Positions 45,115-52,991 of a DNA stretch of 64,000 nt are shown piece by piece. The translations under genes and the position numbers were made by a program. The notes below the pieces were generated by a model, which was not told the origin of the DNA, did not search any database, and was given only the letters and a program-made list of their open reading frames with translations. Origin of the DNA: Eggerthella sinensis. GTDB lineage: Bacteria; Actinomycetota; Coriobacteriia; Coriobacteriales; Eggerthellaceae. Numbering within the stretch: the stretch's first letter is position 1; each line of letters starts with the position of its first letter. Location: assembly GCF_003339815.1 (NCBI RefSeq), contig NZ_PPTT01000008.1, positions 1-64,000 of the forward strand. The letters are read 5' to 3'.

Positions 45115-46269
45115 ATGGATCAACGCAAGGAACGGGGGCGCATCGTCGGCAAACTGGCGGCGCTGATGGCCGCCGGCATGCTGGCGGTTTCGCTCGCCGC
45201 GTGCAGCGCGCCGCCGACCGACGAGGCGCACAACGGGGCGGCCGCGCAGGAGCAGGCCGCCACGCGCACCGTCACCGACATGGTGGGACGCAGCGTCGAA
45301 GTGCCCGCCGAGGCCGACAAGATCATCGGCATCGGCTCGAGCTCGCTGCGCCTCATCTCATACTTGGACGCCGTCGACAAGGTGGTAGGCGTCGAACAGT
45401 CCGAGCTCGAGGACAACGTGACCTGCAGCTACCGCCACGTGAACCACGACACGTTCAAGGATCTGCCCGTCATCGGCGACGGCGGCTCGAAGGGCACCAC
45501 TCCCAACGAGGAGGCCATCATGCAGGTGGCACCCGACGTGATATTCGCCTCCATCGACAAGGACGCGGCCGATGCGCTGCAGGAGAAAACGGGCATCCCC
45601 GTGGTGTGTCTCACGCTGAGCGACATCGTGTTCGACCAGGTGTTCTACGACAACGTCAACCTGATGGGCGACATCGTGGGCAAGCGGGACCGCGCCGAGG
45701 AGATCGTCGCCTACATGCAGGACACGCAGGCCGACCTCGAGAAGCGCACGGCGGGCATCGCCGATGCCGACCGCATCACCGCATACGCCGCGGGCATCAG
45801 CTTCCGCGGAGGCCACGGGTTCGCGGGCACCGAAGCGCACTTCCCGCCCTTCGAGGAAACGAACGTGCAGAACATCGCCGATGTCGAGGGGGCGAACGGA
45901 GCCTTCGACATCGACCTCGAAAAGGTGGCTGCCGCACAACCGGACTGCATCTTCGTCGAGGGCGGCAACCTCCCCCTCATCAAGGAGGATTACGACGCCA
46001 ACCCCGCCTACTTCGCGGCGCTCGACGCCGTGCAGGACAAGAAGACCTACACGCTCATCTCCTACCGCTTCTACGCCACGAACATCGAGCTGGCGCTGGC
46101 GAACTGCTACCAGGTGGGCGCCGTCGCCTACCCCGAGCAGTTCAAGGACGTCGATCCCACGCAGAAGCTCGACGAGATCACCGAGTTCTTCCTCGGCAAG
46201 AAGCTGTCCGGCGATCTTTCGGCGGAGGGCTACGAGTTCAAACAGGTCGACCTCGCGAACATCGCGTAA
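45115..46269 (+). CDS. Iron-complex-type ABC transporter substrate-binding lipoprotein
   Basis: A 384-aa lipoprotein (lipobox LAAC at residue 28) of the FecB/BtuF class. RTVTDMVGRSVEVPAEADKIIGIG is the standard entry (residues 50-73), and the two lobes are joined by a long helix. Members bind iron-siderophores, haem, cobalamin or molybdate-like ligands; the sequence does not tell which. AAAGGA precedes the ATG. It converges on its own ATPase and permease genes, which are on the opposite strand, and shares their operator, so the importer is encoded in two units. Confidence 0.92.
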   Translation: MDQRKERGRIVGKLAALMAAGMLAVSLAACSAPPTDEAHNGAAAQEQAATRTVTDMVGRSVEVPAEADKIIGIGSSSLRLISYLDAVDKVVGVEQSELEDNVTCSYRHVNHDTFKDLPVIGDGGSKGTTPNEEAIMQVAPDVIFASIDKDAADALQEKTGIPVVCLTLSDIVFDQVFYDNVNLMGDIVGKRDRAEEIVAYMQDTQADLEKRTAGIADADRITAYAAGISFRGGHGFAGTEAHFPPFEETNVQNIADVEGANGAFDIDLEKVAAAQPDCIFVEGGNLPLIKEDYDANPAYFAALDAVQDKKTYTLISYRFYATNIELALANCYQVGAVAYPEQFKDVDPTQKLDEITEFFLGKKLSGDLSAEGYEFKQVDLANIA

Positions 46270-46293
46270 CGCACCGCACCGCACAAGACGCGC

Positions 46294-46317
46294 GAAAGGG
46301 CCCTCAGGGGCCCTTTC
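46294..46317. terminator. Bidirectional terminator between binding protein and ATPase
   Basis: A perfect 10-bp stem, GAAAGGGCCC with GGGCCCTTTC and a TCAG loop, lies 24 bases after the binding-protein stop and between convergent genes. The A/T bases at the stem base would give a short U-run in either direction. Confidence 0.85.
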
Positions 46318-46339
46318 GTCATGCTGCGGGGGTATCCTC

Positions 46340-47143
46340 CTATGCAACCGCGGCGTCGACGGGGACGGCCACGGGTACGCCGGCCACCTCTTCGATGCGG
46401 AACGACACGTCATAGGTTGCCGAAAGCGTCTCGCCCGTGACGACGTCGCGGCCGCCCCGCGCCACGACCGCGCCGTCGCGCACGAGAAGGAAGCGGTCGC
46501 AGAAGCGCAGGGCGAGGTTGATGTCGTGGATGACGAGCACCGTGGCCAGCGCGCCCTGCCGCGTGATGGAGCGCACGATGTCGAGCACTTCGAGCTGGTT
46601 CTTGGGGTCGAGGGCGCTCGTAGGCTCGTCGAGCAGCAGCACCTCGGGCTCCTGCGCAAGCGCGCGGGCGATGTACACCTTCTGGCGTTCACCGCCCGAC
46701 AGCTCGTCGAGAAAGCGCGCGGAGAACGGCTCGAGCCCCAGCCGGTCGATGGTTTCGGCCACCACCGCGCGATCGCGGTCGGACAGCGCCCAGCCGACGT
46801 GGGGACGGCGGCCGAGCAGCACCTGGTCGTACACGCTCAGGTGCGGAATGCGCTGTTGTTGAGCCACGTAGGCGATGTGCCGGGCGATCTCGCGACGGTT
46901 GAGCGATGCGAGCGGGCGCCCCGCGACGTCCACCGTCCCGCACGTCGGCTTGACGATGCCGGCCAGCACGTTGAGCAGCGTCAACTTGCCCGCGCCGTTG
47001 TTGCCGAGGATGCCGAGCACCGAGCCCGTCTTCGCCTCGAAGTCAACGCCGTCGAACACGGTGCCGACGCTCGCGGGATAGGCGTACGACAGCCCGCGCG
47101 CGGCAAGCGCCGCCGACGCGTCGCCCGCTTGTCTTCCGTTCAT
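46340..47143 (-). CDS. ABC transporter ATPase (FepC/BtuD type) with altered Walker A
   Basis: A 267-aa ATPase. The signature LSGGERQKVYIARAL, the Walker B LLLDEPTSALD and the switch histidine in VIHDINLAL are intact. The Walker A reads GNNGAGKLT where the family has GK-S/T-T: leucine (codon TTG) replaces the serine or threonine that holds magnesium, one base from TCG. Either activity is reduced, the family tolerates it here, or the base is an assembly error. Its ATG overlaps the permease stop by 4 bases. It is the last gene of the FmdE-permease-ATPase unit. Confidence 0.9.
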   Translation of the reverse strand: MNGRQAGDASAALAARGLSYAYPASVGTVFDGVDFEAKTGSVLGILGNNGAGKLTLLNVLAGIVKPTCGTVDVAGRPLASLNRREIARHIAYVAQQQRIPHLSVYDQVLLGRRPHVGWALSDRDRAVVAETIDRLGLEPFSARFLDELSGGERQKVYIARALAQEPEVLLLDEPTSALDPKNQLEVLDIVRSITRQGALATVLVIHDINLALRFCDRFLLVRDGAVVARGGRDVVTGETLSATYDVSFRIEEVAGVPVAVPVDAAVA

Positions 47144-48192
47144 CGTTTGTACCCCCGATACAGCAGGTAAAGGAACAGCGGCGCGCCGAGAAACGACGTG
47201 ATGGCGCCGATGGGCAGGATGATGGGCGATATGACCATGCGCGCCGCCAGATCGCTTGCCAGCATGATGATCGACCCCAGCACGAGCGACGCCGGCAGCA
47301 GGAAGCGGTAGTCGTCGCCCACGAGCCGTCGCGCGATGTGCGGCGCGATGAGGCCGATGAAGTTGATGAGCCCCACGAACGACACCATGACCGCCGCCAT
47401 GAGCGACGCGGCGATCACGCCCGCCACGCGCGTGCGCTTCACGTCCACTCCGAGACCGCCCGCCACGTGGCCGCCGTTCTGCAGCGCGTTGTAGTTCCAA
47501 CGGTTCGCGAAGAAGTAGCCGGCGCACACGACGCCGACCAACGCCATGAACCCTATCTGCGACCACGTGGCGCGGCCGAGATCGCCGAACTGCCAGAATA
47601 TGACCTTCGTGAGCTCAAGATCGTCGGAGAAGTACTGGATGATGGTGGAAGCTCCGGCCCACAGCGCGGAAAGCGCCACGCCCACGAGGATGATGCTCTC
47701 GGGACTGGAAAAGCCCAACCGCGAGAACGCCAGCACGATCACGCTGGAAACCATGGCGCCCGCGAACGCGAAGACGGCGACGGTGCCCATGCCGACGTTC
47801 GTGGACGATCCGGCGAACGCGGGGATGATGAGCAGGATGGCTATCGTGGCGCCGAACGCGGCGCCCTGCGAGATGCCCACGGTCGATGCGGAAGCGAGCG
47901 GATTCTCGAGCACGCTCTGCAGCACGGCACCGGCCAACGCGAGGCCGGCGCCCGCCACGATGGCGCACACCACGCGCGGCAGGCGGATGGAGCGCACCGT
48001 CATGACGTCCTGAGCCGAGCCGAAGCCGAACAGCGCCTGCGCGCTTTCCGCAACGCCCATGTTCGAGGCTCCGCTGGCAAGCGCCACGAGCGCCACGAAC
48101 ACGCACGCGGCAGCCAATGCGGCCACCACGAGCCAATGGCGGCGCTCGATGCCGCGCTGCCTATCGGATATTCGTACGGCGCGCGAGGGCAC
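47140..48192 (-). CDS. FecCD-family ABC transporter permease
   Basis: A 350-aa permease with about ten membrane helices. The family motifs RLPRVVCAIVAGAGLALAGAVLQ, NPLASASTVGISQGAAFGA and the ATPase-contact loop GLINFIGLIAPHIARRLVG are clear. The GTG at 48192 is chosen: GGAAGGG lies 5 bases upstream and it overlaps the FmdE stop as TAGTG; an upstream ATG at 48234 lies inside that gene. It forms the channel of the importer fed by the binding protein at 45115. Confidence 0.93.
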   Translation of the reverse strand: MPSRAVRISDRQRGIERRHWLVVAALAAACVFVALVALASGASNMGVAESAQALFGFGSAQDVMTVRSIRLPRVVCAIVAGAGLALAGAVLQSVLENPLASASTVGISQGAAFGATIAILLIIPAFAGSSTNVGMGTVAVFAFAGAMVSSVIVLAFSRLGFSSPESIILVGVALSALWAGASTIIQYFSDDLELTKVIFWQFGDLGRATWSQIGFMALVGVVCAGYFFANRWNYNALQNGGHVAGGLGVDVKRTRVAGVIAASLMAAVMVSFVGLINFIGLIAPHIARRLVGDDYRFLLPASLVLGSIIMLASDLAARMVISPIILPIGAITSFLGAPLFLYLLYRGYKR

Positions 48193-48734
48193 TAAAACCC
48201 TTCCCGCTCGTATGCGTCGTAACAGTCGAGGCACACAAGCGCGCCGCCCTGCACCCGCAGGCCGAATTCAGCCGTGGACTCGCCGCAAACCGCGCACGCC
48301 TGCGAAGGGAACAGACGCGCCGGCTCAGGCAGGCCGTACGACGGCTGCTCCACCTTGAACAGCTGGTCGTAGGGGGTGCTCAGCAGGTAGTCCTGGTATT
48401 CGGCACGGCTCATGCGCTCGTTCTTCGCCTCGAGGACGAGGCGAACCTGACGATCGGTTCCACGCACGAAGAACGAGAACGCCATCTTGCCGCGCAGCCG
48501 CGGGATGAGGTTCGACTTGCCGAAGGTGCATCCCAACAGCACCTGCACGGCATCGACCCCGCATGCGTCGTTCTCGGTGACGCACACGATCTCCTCGTCC
48601 ACCGCCGGCAGCCGCGAGGCATCGAGCCCCAGTTCGGCAAGGGCCCCCTCGCACGCCTTGAACCCGATGGCGAGGCCCGGGCACCGATGTCCGTGGAAGT
48701 CGGCAACCTTGAGCCACAGCGATTCGTCCAGCAT
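48192..48734 (-). CDS. FmdE-family protein with C-terminal zinc ribbon
   Basis: A 180-aa protein. The N-terminal domain has the FmdE signature FHGHRCPGLAIGFK and a conserved cysteine in ENDACGVDAVQ. The C-terminus has a CAVCGE...CLDCY zinc ribbon. FmdE was named from molybdenum formylmethanofuran dehydrogenase operons. In bacteria such proteins are often found beside iron-complex-type importers, which suggests metal or metal-cofactor handling, but no activity is established. AAAGGAG precedes the ATG. It is the first gene of the unit and carries the GTGTTAC-type operator upstream. Confidence 0.9.
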   Translation of the reverse strand: MLDESLWLKVADFHGHRCPGLAIGFKACEGALAELGLDASRLPAVDEEIVCVTENDACGVDAVQVLLGCTFGKSNLIPRLRGKMAFSFFVRGTDRQVRLVLEAKNERMSRAEYQDYLLSTPYDQLFKVEQPSYGLPEPARLFPSQACAVCGESTAEFGLRVQGGALVCLDCYDAYEREGF

Positions 48735-48770
48735 GTTCTTCTCCTTTGAGTAAGTCCTCCTGATGCGGAA

Positions 48771-48800
48771 ATGGTAACACAATTCTAGAATTCGTAACAC
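48771..48800 (-). promoter_or_regulatory. Direct-repeat operator and promoter of the FmdE-permease-ATPase unit
   Basis: On the minus strand GTGTTAC occurs twice with a 20-bp period (48794-48800 and 48774-48780), separated by a segment containing the perfect palindrome AATTCTAGAATT. TACCAT (48771-48776) is the candidate -10 box. The layout matches 45050-45079. Confidence 0.7.
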
Positions 48801-48910
48801 TGAGAGGATGGGAGGAGGCCATGGGGAGGACGATCGGGAAGGTCAGCGGCGTGGGGCGCGGGCTCGAGCGCGCCGTGGGCTCGGGCGCTGTGGGCTCGAG
48901 CGCTCTGGAC

Positions 48911-49642
48911 TCAGCGCGCGGGGTCGTCGAGGACGAGCGCGTACTTCCGCTTGATGCGGTCGAGCTTCTTGCGCCACGGAGCGTAGAGCACGGCGAGGAA
49001 CACGACCGTGGCAATGCCGTGCGTGACGTCGAACGGCAGGGCCGCGACGAAGGACAGAACGACGGCCTCCCAGGCGAAGGGATGCACGAAGCCGATGGCG
49101 TACCAGCCGTTGAGCAGCAGGCCGTACAGCAGGGCGGACAAAAAGCCGTAGGCGTAGAGCACGAGCGGCTTGTCGAGCCAGCCGCGATCGGCCAGCACGC
49201 CGGCGAGGTAGCCCACGAGGCCCCAGGCGTACATCTGCCACGGCGTCCAGGGGCCCTGTCCGAAGAAGAAGTTGGACACGAGCGCGGCGAGCGCTCCCAC
49301 GAGGAAGCCGCTGCGCCGGCCGAACACGGCGCCGGCGAGGATGCAGATGGCCGAAACCGGCTTGAAGTCGGGGATGGGCGCGAACAGCACGCGGCCCGCC
49401 GCGCCGAGCGCGCCGAGCACCACCGTGGGCATGATCTGGCGCAACGATGGCCGCGACGCCTCGAAGCTGGCGAAGAACACGCCCACTGCCGCAAACGCCA
49501 CGACCACGGTGAGCAGGGCGCCCTGCTCCACCCCGAAGTAGGCGCATGCGCCCAAGACGAGCGGCACGGCGACGAGGGCCGGCACCTCGAGGGCCGCCAG
49601 GATGCGCGCCGTCATCGGCGGATGCGCAGCGGGACGGCTCAT
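48911..49642 (-). CDS. ECF transporter substrate-binding (S) component, probably for cobalamin
   Basis: A 243-aa protein with six or so membrane helices. The region AICILAGAVFGRRSGFLVGALAALVSNFFFGQGPWTPWQM (residues 100-140) matches the conserved loop of CbrT-like ECF S components. The ATG at 49642 overlaps the ATPase stop by 4 bases, with GAGGAG upstream. The cobalamin riboswitch at the head of the cluster and the two DUF4430 proteins make vitamin B12 the likely substrate. Three near-identical GGGCTCG(A/G)GCGC units (48860-48908) lie just after the stop. Confidence 0.88.
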   Translation of the reverse strand: MSRPAAHPPMTARILAALEVPALVAVPLVLGACAYFGVEQGALLTVVVAFAAVGVFFASFEASRPSLRQIMPTVVLGALGAAGRVLFAPIPDFKPVSAICILAGAVFGRRSGFLVGALAALVSNFFFGQGPWTPWQMYAWGLVGYLAGVLADRGWLDKPLVLYAYGFLSALLYGLLLNGWYAIGFVHPFAWEAVVLSFVAALPFDVTHGIATVVFLAVLYAPWRKKLDRIKRKYALVLDDPAR

Positions 49643-51105
49643 GCGCGCTCCTCGCGCCACAGCCGGGCGAACGCGTCGTCGGCCGGGCGGTAGAACAGGT
49701 TGCCCGCGAAGAACGCCGCCGTGGGCTCGGTGCAGGCGGCCTCGCCGTCGAACAGCATGGTGGTGCGGTCCGACACGAGCGCGGCGAACGCGAGGTCGTG
49801 CGTGGCGAGCACGACGGTGGCGCCGGCCCGCGCGCGGTCGCGCAAGGCGTCGGCCACGAGCAGCTTCGACGGCGCGTCGAGGCCCTTCGTGGGCTCGTCG
49901 AGCAGCAGCAGGTCGGGGTCGGTGAGCAGCAGCTTCGCGAAGGCGAGCAGCTGCTGCTGGCCGCCCGAGAGGTCGTAGGGATGGTTCGTCGCTCGCTTGT
50001 CCAGCCCGAAACGCTCAAGCTGCGCGGCGACGGCCTCGTCGGCGTAGCCGCAGTTCGTCTGCCATTCGCGCAGCTCTTCGGCCACCGTGTCGCACACGAA
50101 CAAGGCCTTCGGATCTTGCGGAAGCAGCGCCTGGCGCGCAGACAGCGCGTTGACCACGCGGCCGCGCTCGGGCTTCAACACGCCCGCGGCCGCCCGCAGC
50201 AGCGTCGACTTCCCGCAGCCGTTGCCGCCCACGACGGCATGGATGTCGCCCGCCGCGACGTCGAGGTCGCAGCCGCGAAGCACCCAGGACGCGTCCCGCG
50301 CGTAGCGCACGTAGGCGTCGCTGAGCGAGAGGGAGGGAGGGCGCGAGGAGTCGCGGGCGCCGGCCCCCTCCCCCTTTGCGCCGAGCAGGGGGCGTGCGAC
50401 TCCCGAAGGTGCGCGCTCGGAGCAAAGGGCGAGGGGATGCATCCGCCCGTCCCGCAGCTCCACCACGTCGGTGGCGTAGTCGGTCATCGCCTCGGGGGCA
50501 TGGGTTGCCACCACGACGGTGATGCCGAGCTCGCGGTTCACGCGGAACAGCGCGTGCAGGAAGTTCTTCTCGGCCACCGGGTCGAGCTGGGAGGTGGGCT
50601 CGTCGAGCAACAGGAGGCGCGGCTGCATGGCCAGCGTGCCGGCCAGGGTGACCATCTGCTTCTGGCCGCCCGACAGCTCGTCGATGGCGCGGCGAAACCA
50701 CGGCTCGATGCCGAAGAAGTGCGCCACCTCGGCCACGCGGCGGCGCATCGCGTCCTGCGCCACGCCGAGGTTCTCCAGCCCGAAGGCCAGCTCGTGCCAC
50801 ACCGTGTCGCACACGATCTGATTTTCGGGGCTCTGCGCCACGTAGCCCACCGTCGACGCGGCCTCGCCCGCATCCAGCTCGTCGACGGGGCGTCCGAACA
50901 CGCGAATCGACCCCGCGCGCTCCCCCGCCGGCGCGATCGCCGGCGTGCAGCAGCGCAAGAGCGTGGTCTTGCCGCTGCCGGTCGCGCCCACCATGAGCTG
51001 GAACGCGCCTTCTTCCACGCGCCAATCGAGCGGGCCGATGCCCGCCGACGCGTCCGGATACGAGAACGAGAAACCGCTCGCCTCGAGGGCCATCACGCCC
51101 GCCAT
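49639..51105 (-). CDS. ECF transporter double ATPase (fused EcfA-EcfA')
   Basis: A 488-aa fusion of two ABC ATPase domains. The first has Walker A GATGSGKTTLL, signature LSGGQKQMV and LLLDEPTSQLD. The second has GGNGCGKSTLL, LSGGQQQLL and LLLDEPTKGLD. A linker of about 40 low-complexity residues joins them near residue 235. Both halves look active. The start is ATG 51105 or, as TGATG over the EcfT stop, 51093. It powers the S component encoded next. Confidence 0.93.
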   Translation of the reverse strand: MAGVMALEASGFSFSYPDASAGIGPLDWRVEEGAFQLMVGATGSGKTTLLRCCTPAIAPAGERAGSIRVFGRPVDELDAGEAASTVGYVAQSPENQIVCDTVWHELAFGLENLGVAQDAMRRRVAEVAHFFGIEPWFRRAIDELSGGQKQMVTLAGTLAMQPRLLLLDEPTSQLDPVAEKNFLHALFRVNRELGITVVVATHAPEAMTDYATDVVELRDGRMHPLALCSERAPSGVARPLLGAKGEGAGARDSSRPPSLSLSDAYVRYARDASWVLRGCDLDVAAGDIHAVVGGNGCGKSTLLRAAAGVLKPERGRVVNALSARQALLPQDPKALFVCDTVAEELREWQTNCGYADEAVAAQLERFGLDKRATNHPYDLSGGQQQLLAFAKLLLTDPDLLLLDEPTKGLDAPSKLLVADALRDRARAGATVVLATHDLAFAALVSDRTTMLFDGEAACTEPTAAFFAGNLFYRPADDAFARLWREERA

Positions 51106-51962
51106 CGCATGCGCTCCTTCGTCGTCATCGCAATCGGCAGGGCTGCGAACAGCGCATACGGCAGATAGCTCCACCAGGGCGCCCAGCCGCCGATCGTCGG
51201 ATAGAAATGAAACAACGTGCAGGCCGTCCACGCCGCGCCCGCAGCCGCAAGCGCGAGCGCGCCCAGGCACGCAAGCGCCGCCGCGTCGAAGCGCCGGAAC
51301 CGGTACCGCGCGTACGTCGTGCGGCGGGCGCTCGCTCCCCACCCGCGCGCCTTCATGGCGCTCGCCGTATCGAGCGAGTCCTCCATGCTCCATCCCATGA
51401 GCACCGAGGTCAGGCGCAGGTAGCCGCGCGCCGCGCCGCGCTTGCCCTGCGTCGCCGCGCGCGAGGCCGTGCACGCGCGCTGCACGTCGCCGATGTCGGA
51501 ACCGCGGCGCACGAACTGCGGCACGAGGCGCGCCGTCATCGACAGCATGAGGCCGATCGTGGGGGCGACGCCGCCGAACAGCGCCATGACCTTGTCGGAC
51601 GTGAGCACCGTCGAGGCATTCGAGAACAGCATGAGCACGCATGCCAGCATGAGGCCCATGCAGCCGCCGTAGAAGAAACTCTCGAGGTAGAACGCCCGCA
51701 GCCCGATGCGGAACAGCTCGGTGGAGCCGGACGAGGAGAACAACGGATTCGCCAGCGCGACGATCACGATGAGGGGCAGCTGCCAGGCGAACGAGCGCCC
51801 CGTCGCGCGCCACCCGCGCAGCACGATGCTGTACGCGAGCGCGCCGACGAACGAGATGGCCAGGTAGACCGGCTGCATCGCCGTCATGCTCAGCACGATG
51901 AAGGCGGCGAAGTAGCAGAACGCCACGACGGGATGGAACAGATCGAACGCCGTGCGCTTCAT
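51093..51962 (-). CDS. ECF transporter transmembrane (T) component
   Basis: A 289-aa CbiQ/EcfT-family protein with membrane helices at both ends. The cytoplasmic coupling region contains SMEDSLDTASAMKARGWGA, which carries the A-R-G motif that contacts the ATPases. It links the S component to the double ATPase and overlaps that gene. The small hydrophobic frame at 51976 precedes it by 13 bases. Confidence 0.92.
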   Translation of the reverse strand: MKRTAFDLFHPVVAFCYFAAFIVLSMTAMQPVYLAISFVGALAYSIVLRGWRATGRSFAWQLPLIVIVALANPLFSSSGSTELFRIGLRAFYLESFFYGGCMGLMLACVLMLFSNASTVLTSDKVMALFGGVAPTIGLMLSMTARLVPQFVRRGSDIGDVQRACTASRAATQGKRGAARGYLRLTSVLMGWSMEDSLDTASAMKARGWGASARRTTYARYRFRRFDAAALACLGALALAAAGAAWTACTLFHFYPTIGGWAPWWSYLPYALFAALPIAMTTKERMRWRA

Positions 51963-51975
51963 GCCGAGCGCGTCC

Positions 51976-52104
51976 TTACGCGTGCACGGTCTGCGTGATC
52001 GAAATGACCACGAGCACCGCGAAGATCACCGCAAGCACCGCCATGACGATAGCCACCCTACGATTGCCGAACACCGTCTTCACCCTTTCGTCGAACTCGA
52101 ACAC
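51976..52104 (-). CDS. Possible single-span membrane peptide
   Basis: A short minus-strand frame between the DUF4430 protein and EcfT ends with TAA at 51976. Possible GTG starts are 52104, 52083 and 52074; the last has AAAGGG 8 bases upstream. The product is 33-42 aa with one strong hydrophobic helix (VAIVMAVLAVIFAVLVVISI) and a short TQTVHA tail. Position inside the B12 cluster and good codon use support a small transporter-associated peptide. There is no known family. Confidence 0.5.
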   Translation of the reverse strand: MFEFDERVKTVFGNRRVAIVMAVLAVIFAVLVVISITQTVHA

Positions 52105-52137
52105 GCCTCAACGGCGTTTCCCTAGCATCTTAGCAGT

Positions 52138-52989
52138 CTACGTGACGTAGAACCACTGTACGTTGTCGCCGTCCTGCAGCACGTACCCGCTGCAGGCGAT
52201 ACCCGGCGTCGTGCCGTTGACGGAGTACATCCAGCCGCTTTTCGCCCCGTGCTCCTTCTCGGCCAACCCACCGATGGCGCTCACGTAAATGCCGAACTGG
52301 GACGATGCCGCATTCACTGACAGCCCGCACGCCATGAGCGCGTCGTAGGCCGTCGCGCCCGGCGAGAATGTCGCCGTCGCGCCGCCCGATACCGGGTTGC
52401 CCACCGCCGACGAGCTGACGCCCACCGAGACGGTGACCGTCGCAGGCGCGGTCGAACCCGATCCGCCGCCCGAAGGCGCCGGGTCCGGGTCGGGAGACGG
52501 TGCCGACGTTGAGCCGGACGGCGACGCGCCGCCCGCATCGGACGAGCCCGCCGCATCCGCACCTCCCTCGGAGGAAGCGGCCGACGACGCGTCCGAGGAC
52601 GGCGACGCGCCGGCATCGGCCGACGACGCGTCCCCCTCGTCCGATGCTGCCGCATCTCCTTCGCCTTCGCCCTTGTCCTCGCTCTCGTTCGCATCGCCCT
52701 TGTCGGACGAAGCGAGTGCGCCGGTCGAGGCGGAAACCTCGGGCACCGCGGCCCTTGACGCTTCCGGCTGCTCGACCGACGGAAGCAGGAACGCCGCCGA
52801 GACGGCGATGAGGGCCACGGATAGCGCGCCCACCACGGCCGCCGCGATACGCTGCCGCGGCTTGAGCCCGCGCCGCGGCGATGCCTCAGACTCGGTGGGC
52901 GGCACGGCGTCGCCTTCCGCGCGCGCCGCCGTCGTTGCGCGGCGCGCCTCGTCGTCGAGCGGCGTCTCCCGTTTCGTCTCGTCGGTCAC
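52138..52989 (-). CDS. Membrane-anchored DUF4430 (transcobalamin-like C-terminal) protein
   Basis: A 283-aa protein. A charged cytoplasmic N-terminus leads to a membrane helix (AAAVVGALSVALIAVSAAFLL, about 46-66), a long Ser/Ala/Asp/Gly linker (75-185) and a C-terminal DUF4430 domain with YDALMACGL, GWMYSVNGT and LQDGDNVQWFYV. The domain resembles the beta domain of transcobalamin and intrinsic factor. The GTG at 52989 is used because GGGGAGG lies 10 bases upstream, and it follows the previous stop by 2 bases. It is probably a cobalamin-binding protein that passes the vitamin to the ECF S component. Confidence 0.87.
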   Translation of the reverse strand: MTDETKRETPLDDEARRATTAARAEGDAVPPTESEASPRRGLKPRQRIAAAVVGALSVALIAVSAAFLLPSVEQPEASRAAVPEVSASTGALASSDKGDANESEDKGEGEGDAAASDEGDASSADAGASPSSDASSAASSEGGADAAGSSDAGGASPSGSTSAPSPDPDPAPSGGGSGSTAPATVTVSVGVSSSAVGNPVSGGATATFSPGATAYDALMACGLSVNAASSQFGIYVSAIGGLAEKEHGAKSGWMYSVNGTTPGIACSGYVLQDGDNVQWFYVT

Positions 52990-52991
52990 CG

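Noticed and set aside
45115-48734. Assigning the FecCD-type importer to cobalamin because B12 genes are nearby
   Set aside because: It has no cobalamin riboswitch and carries a different operator shared only with FmdE, so the B12 assignment is kept for the ECF cluster.
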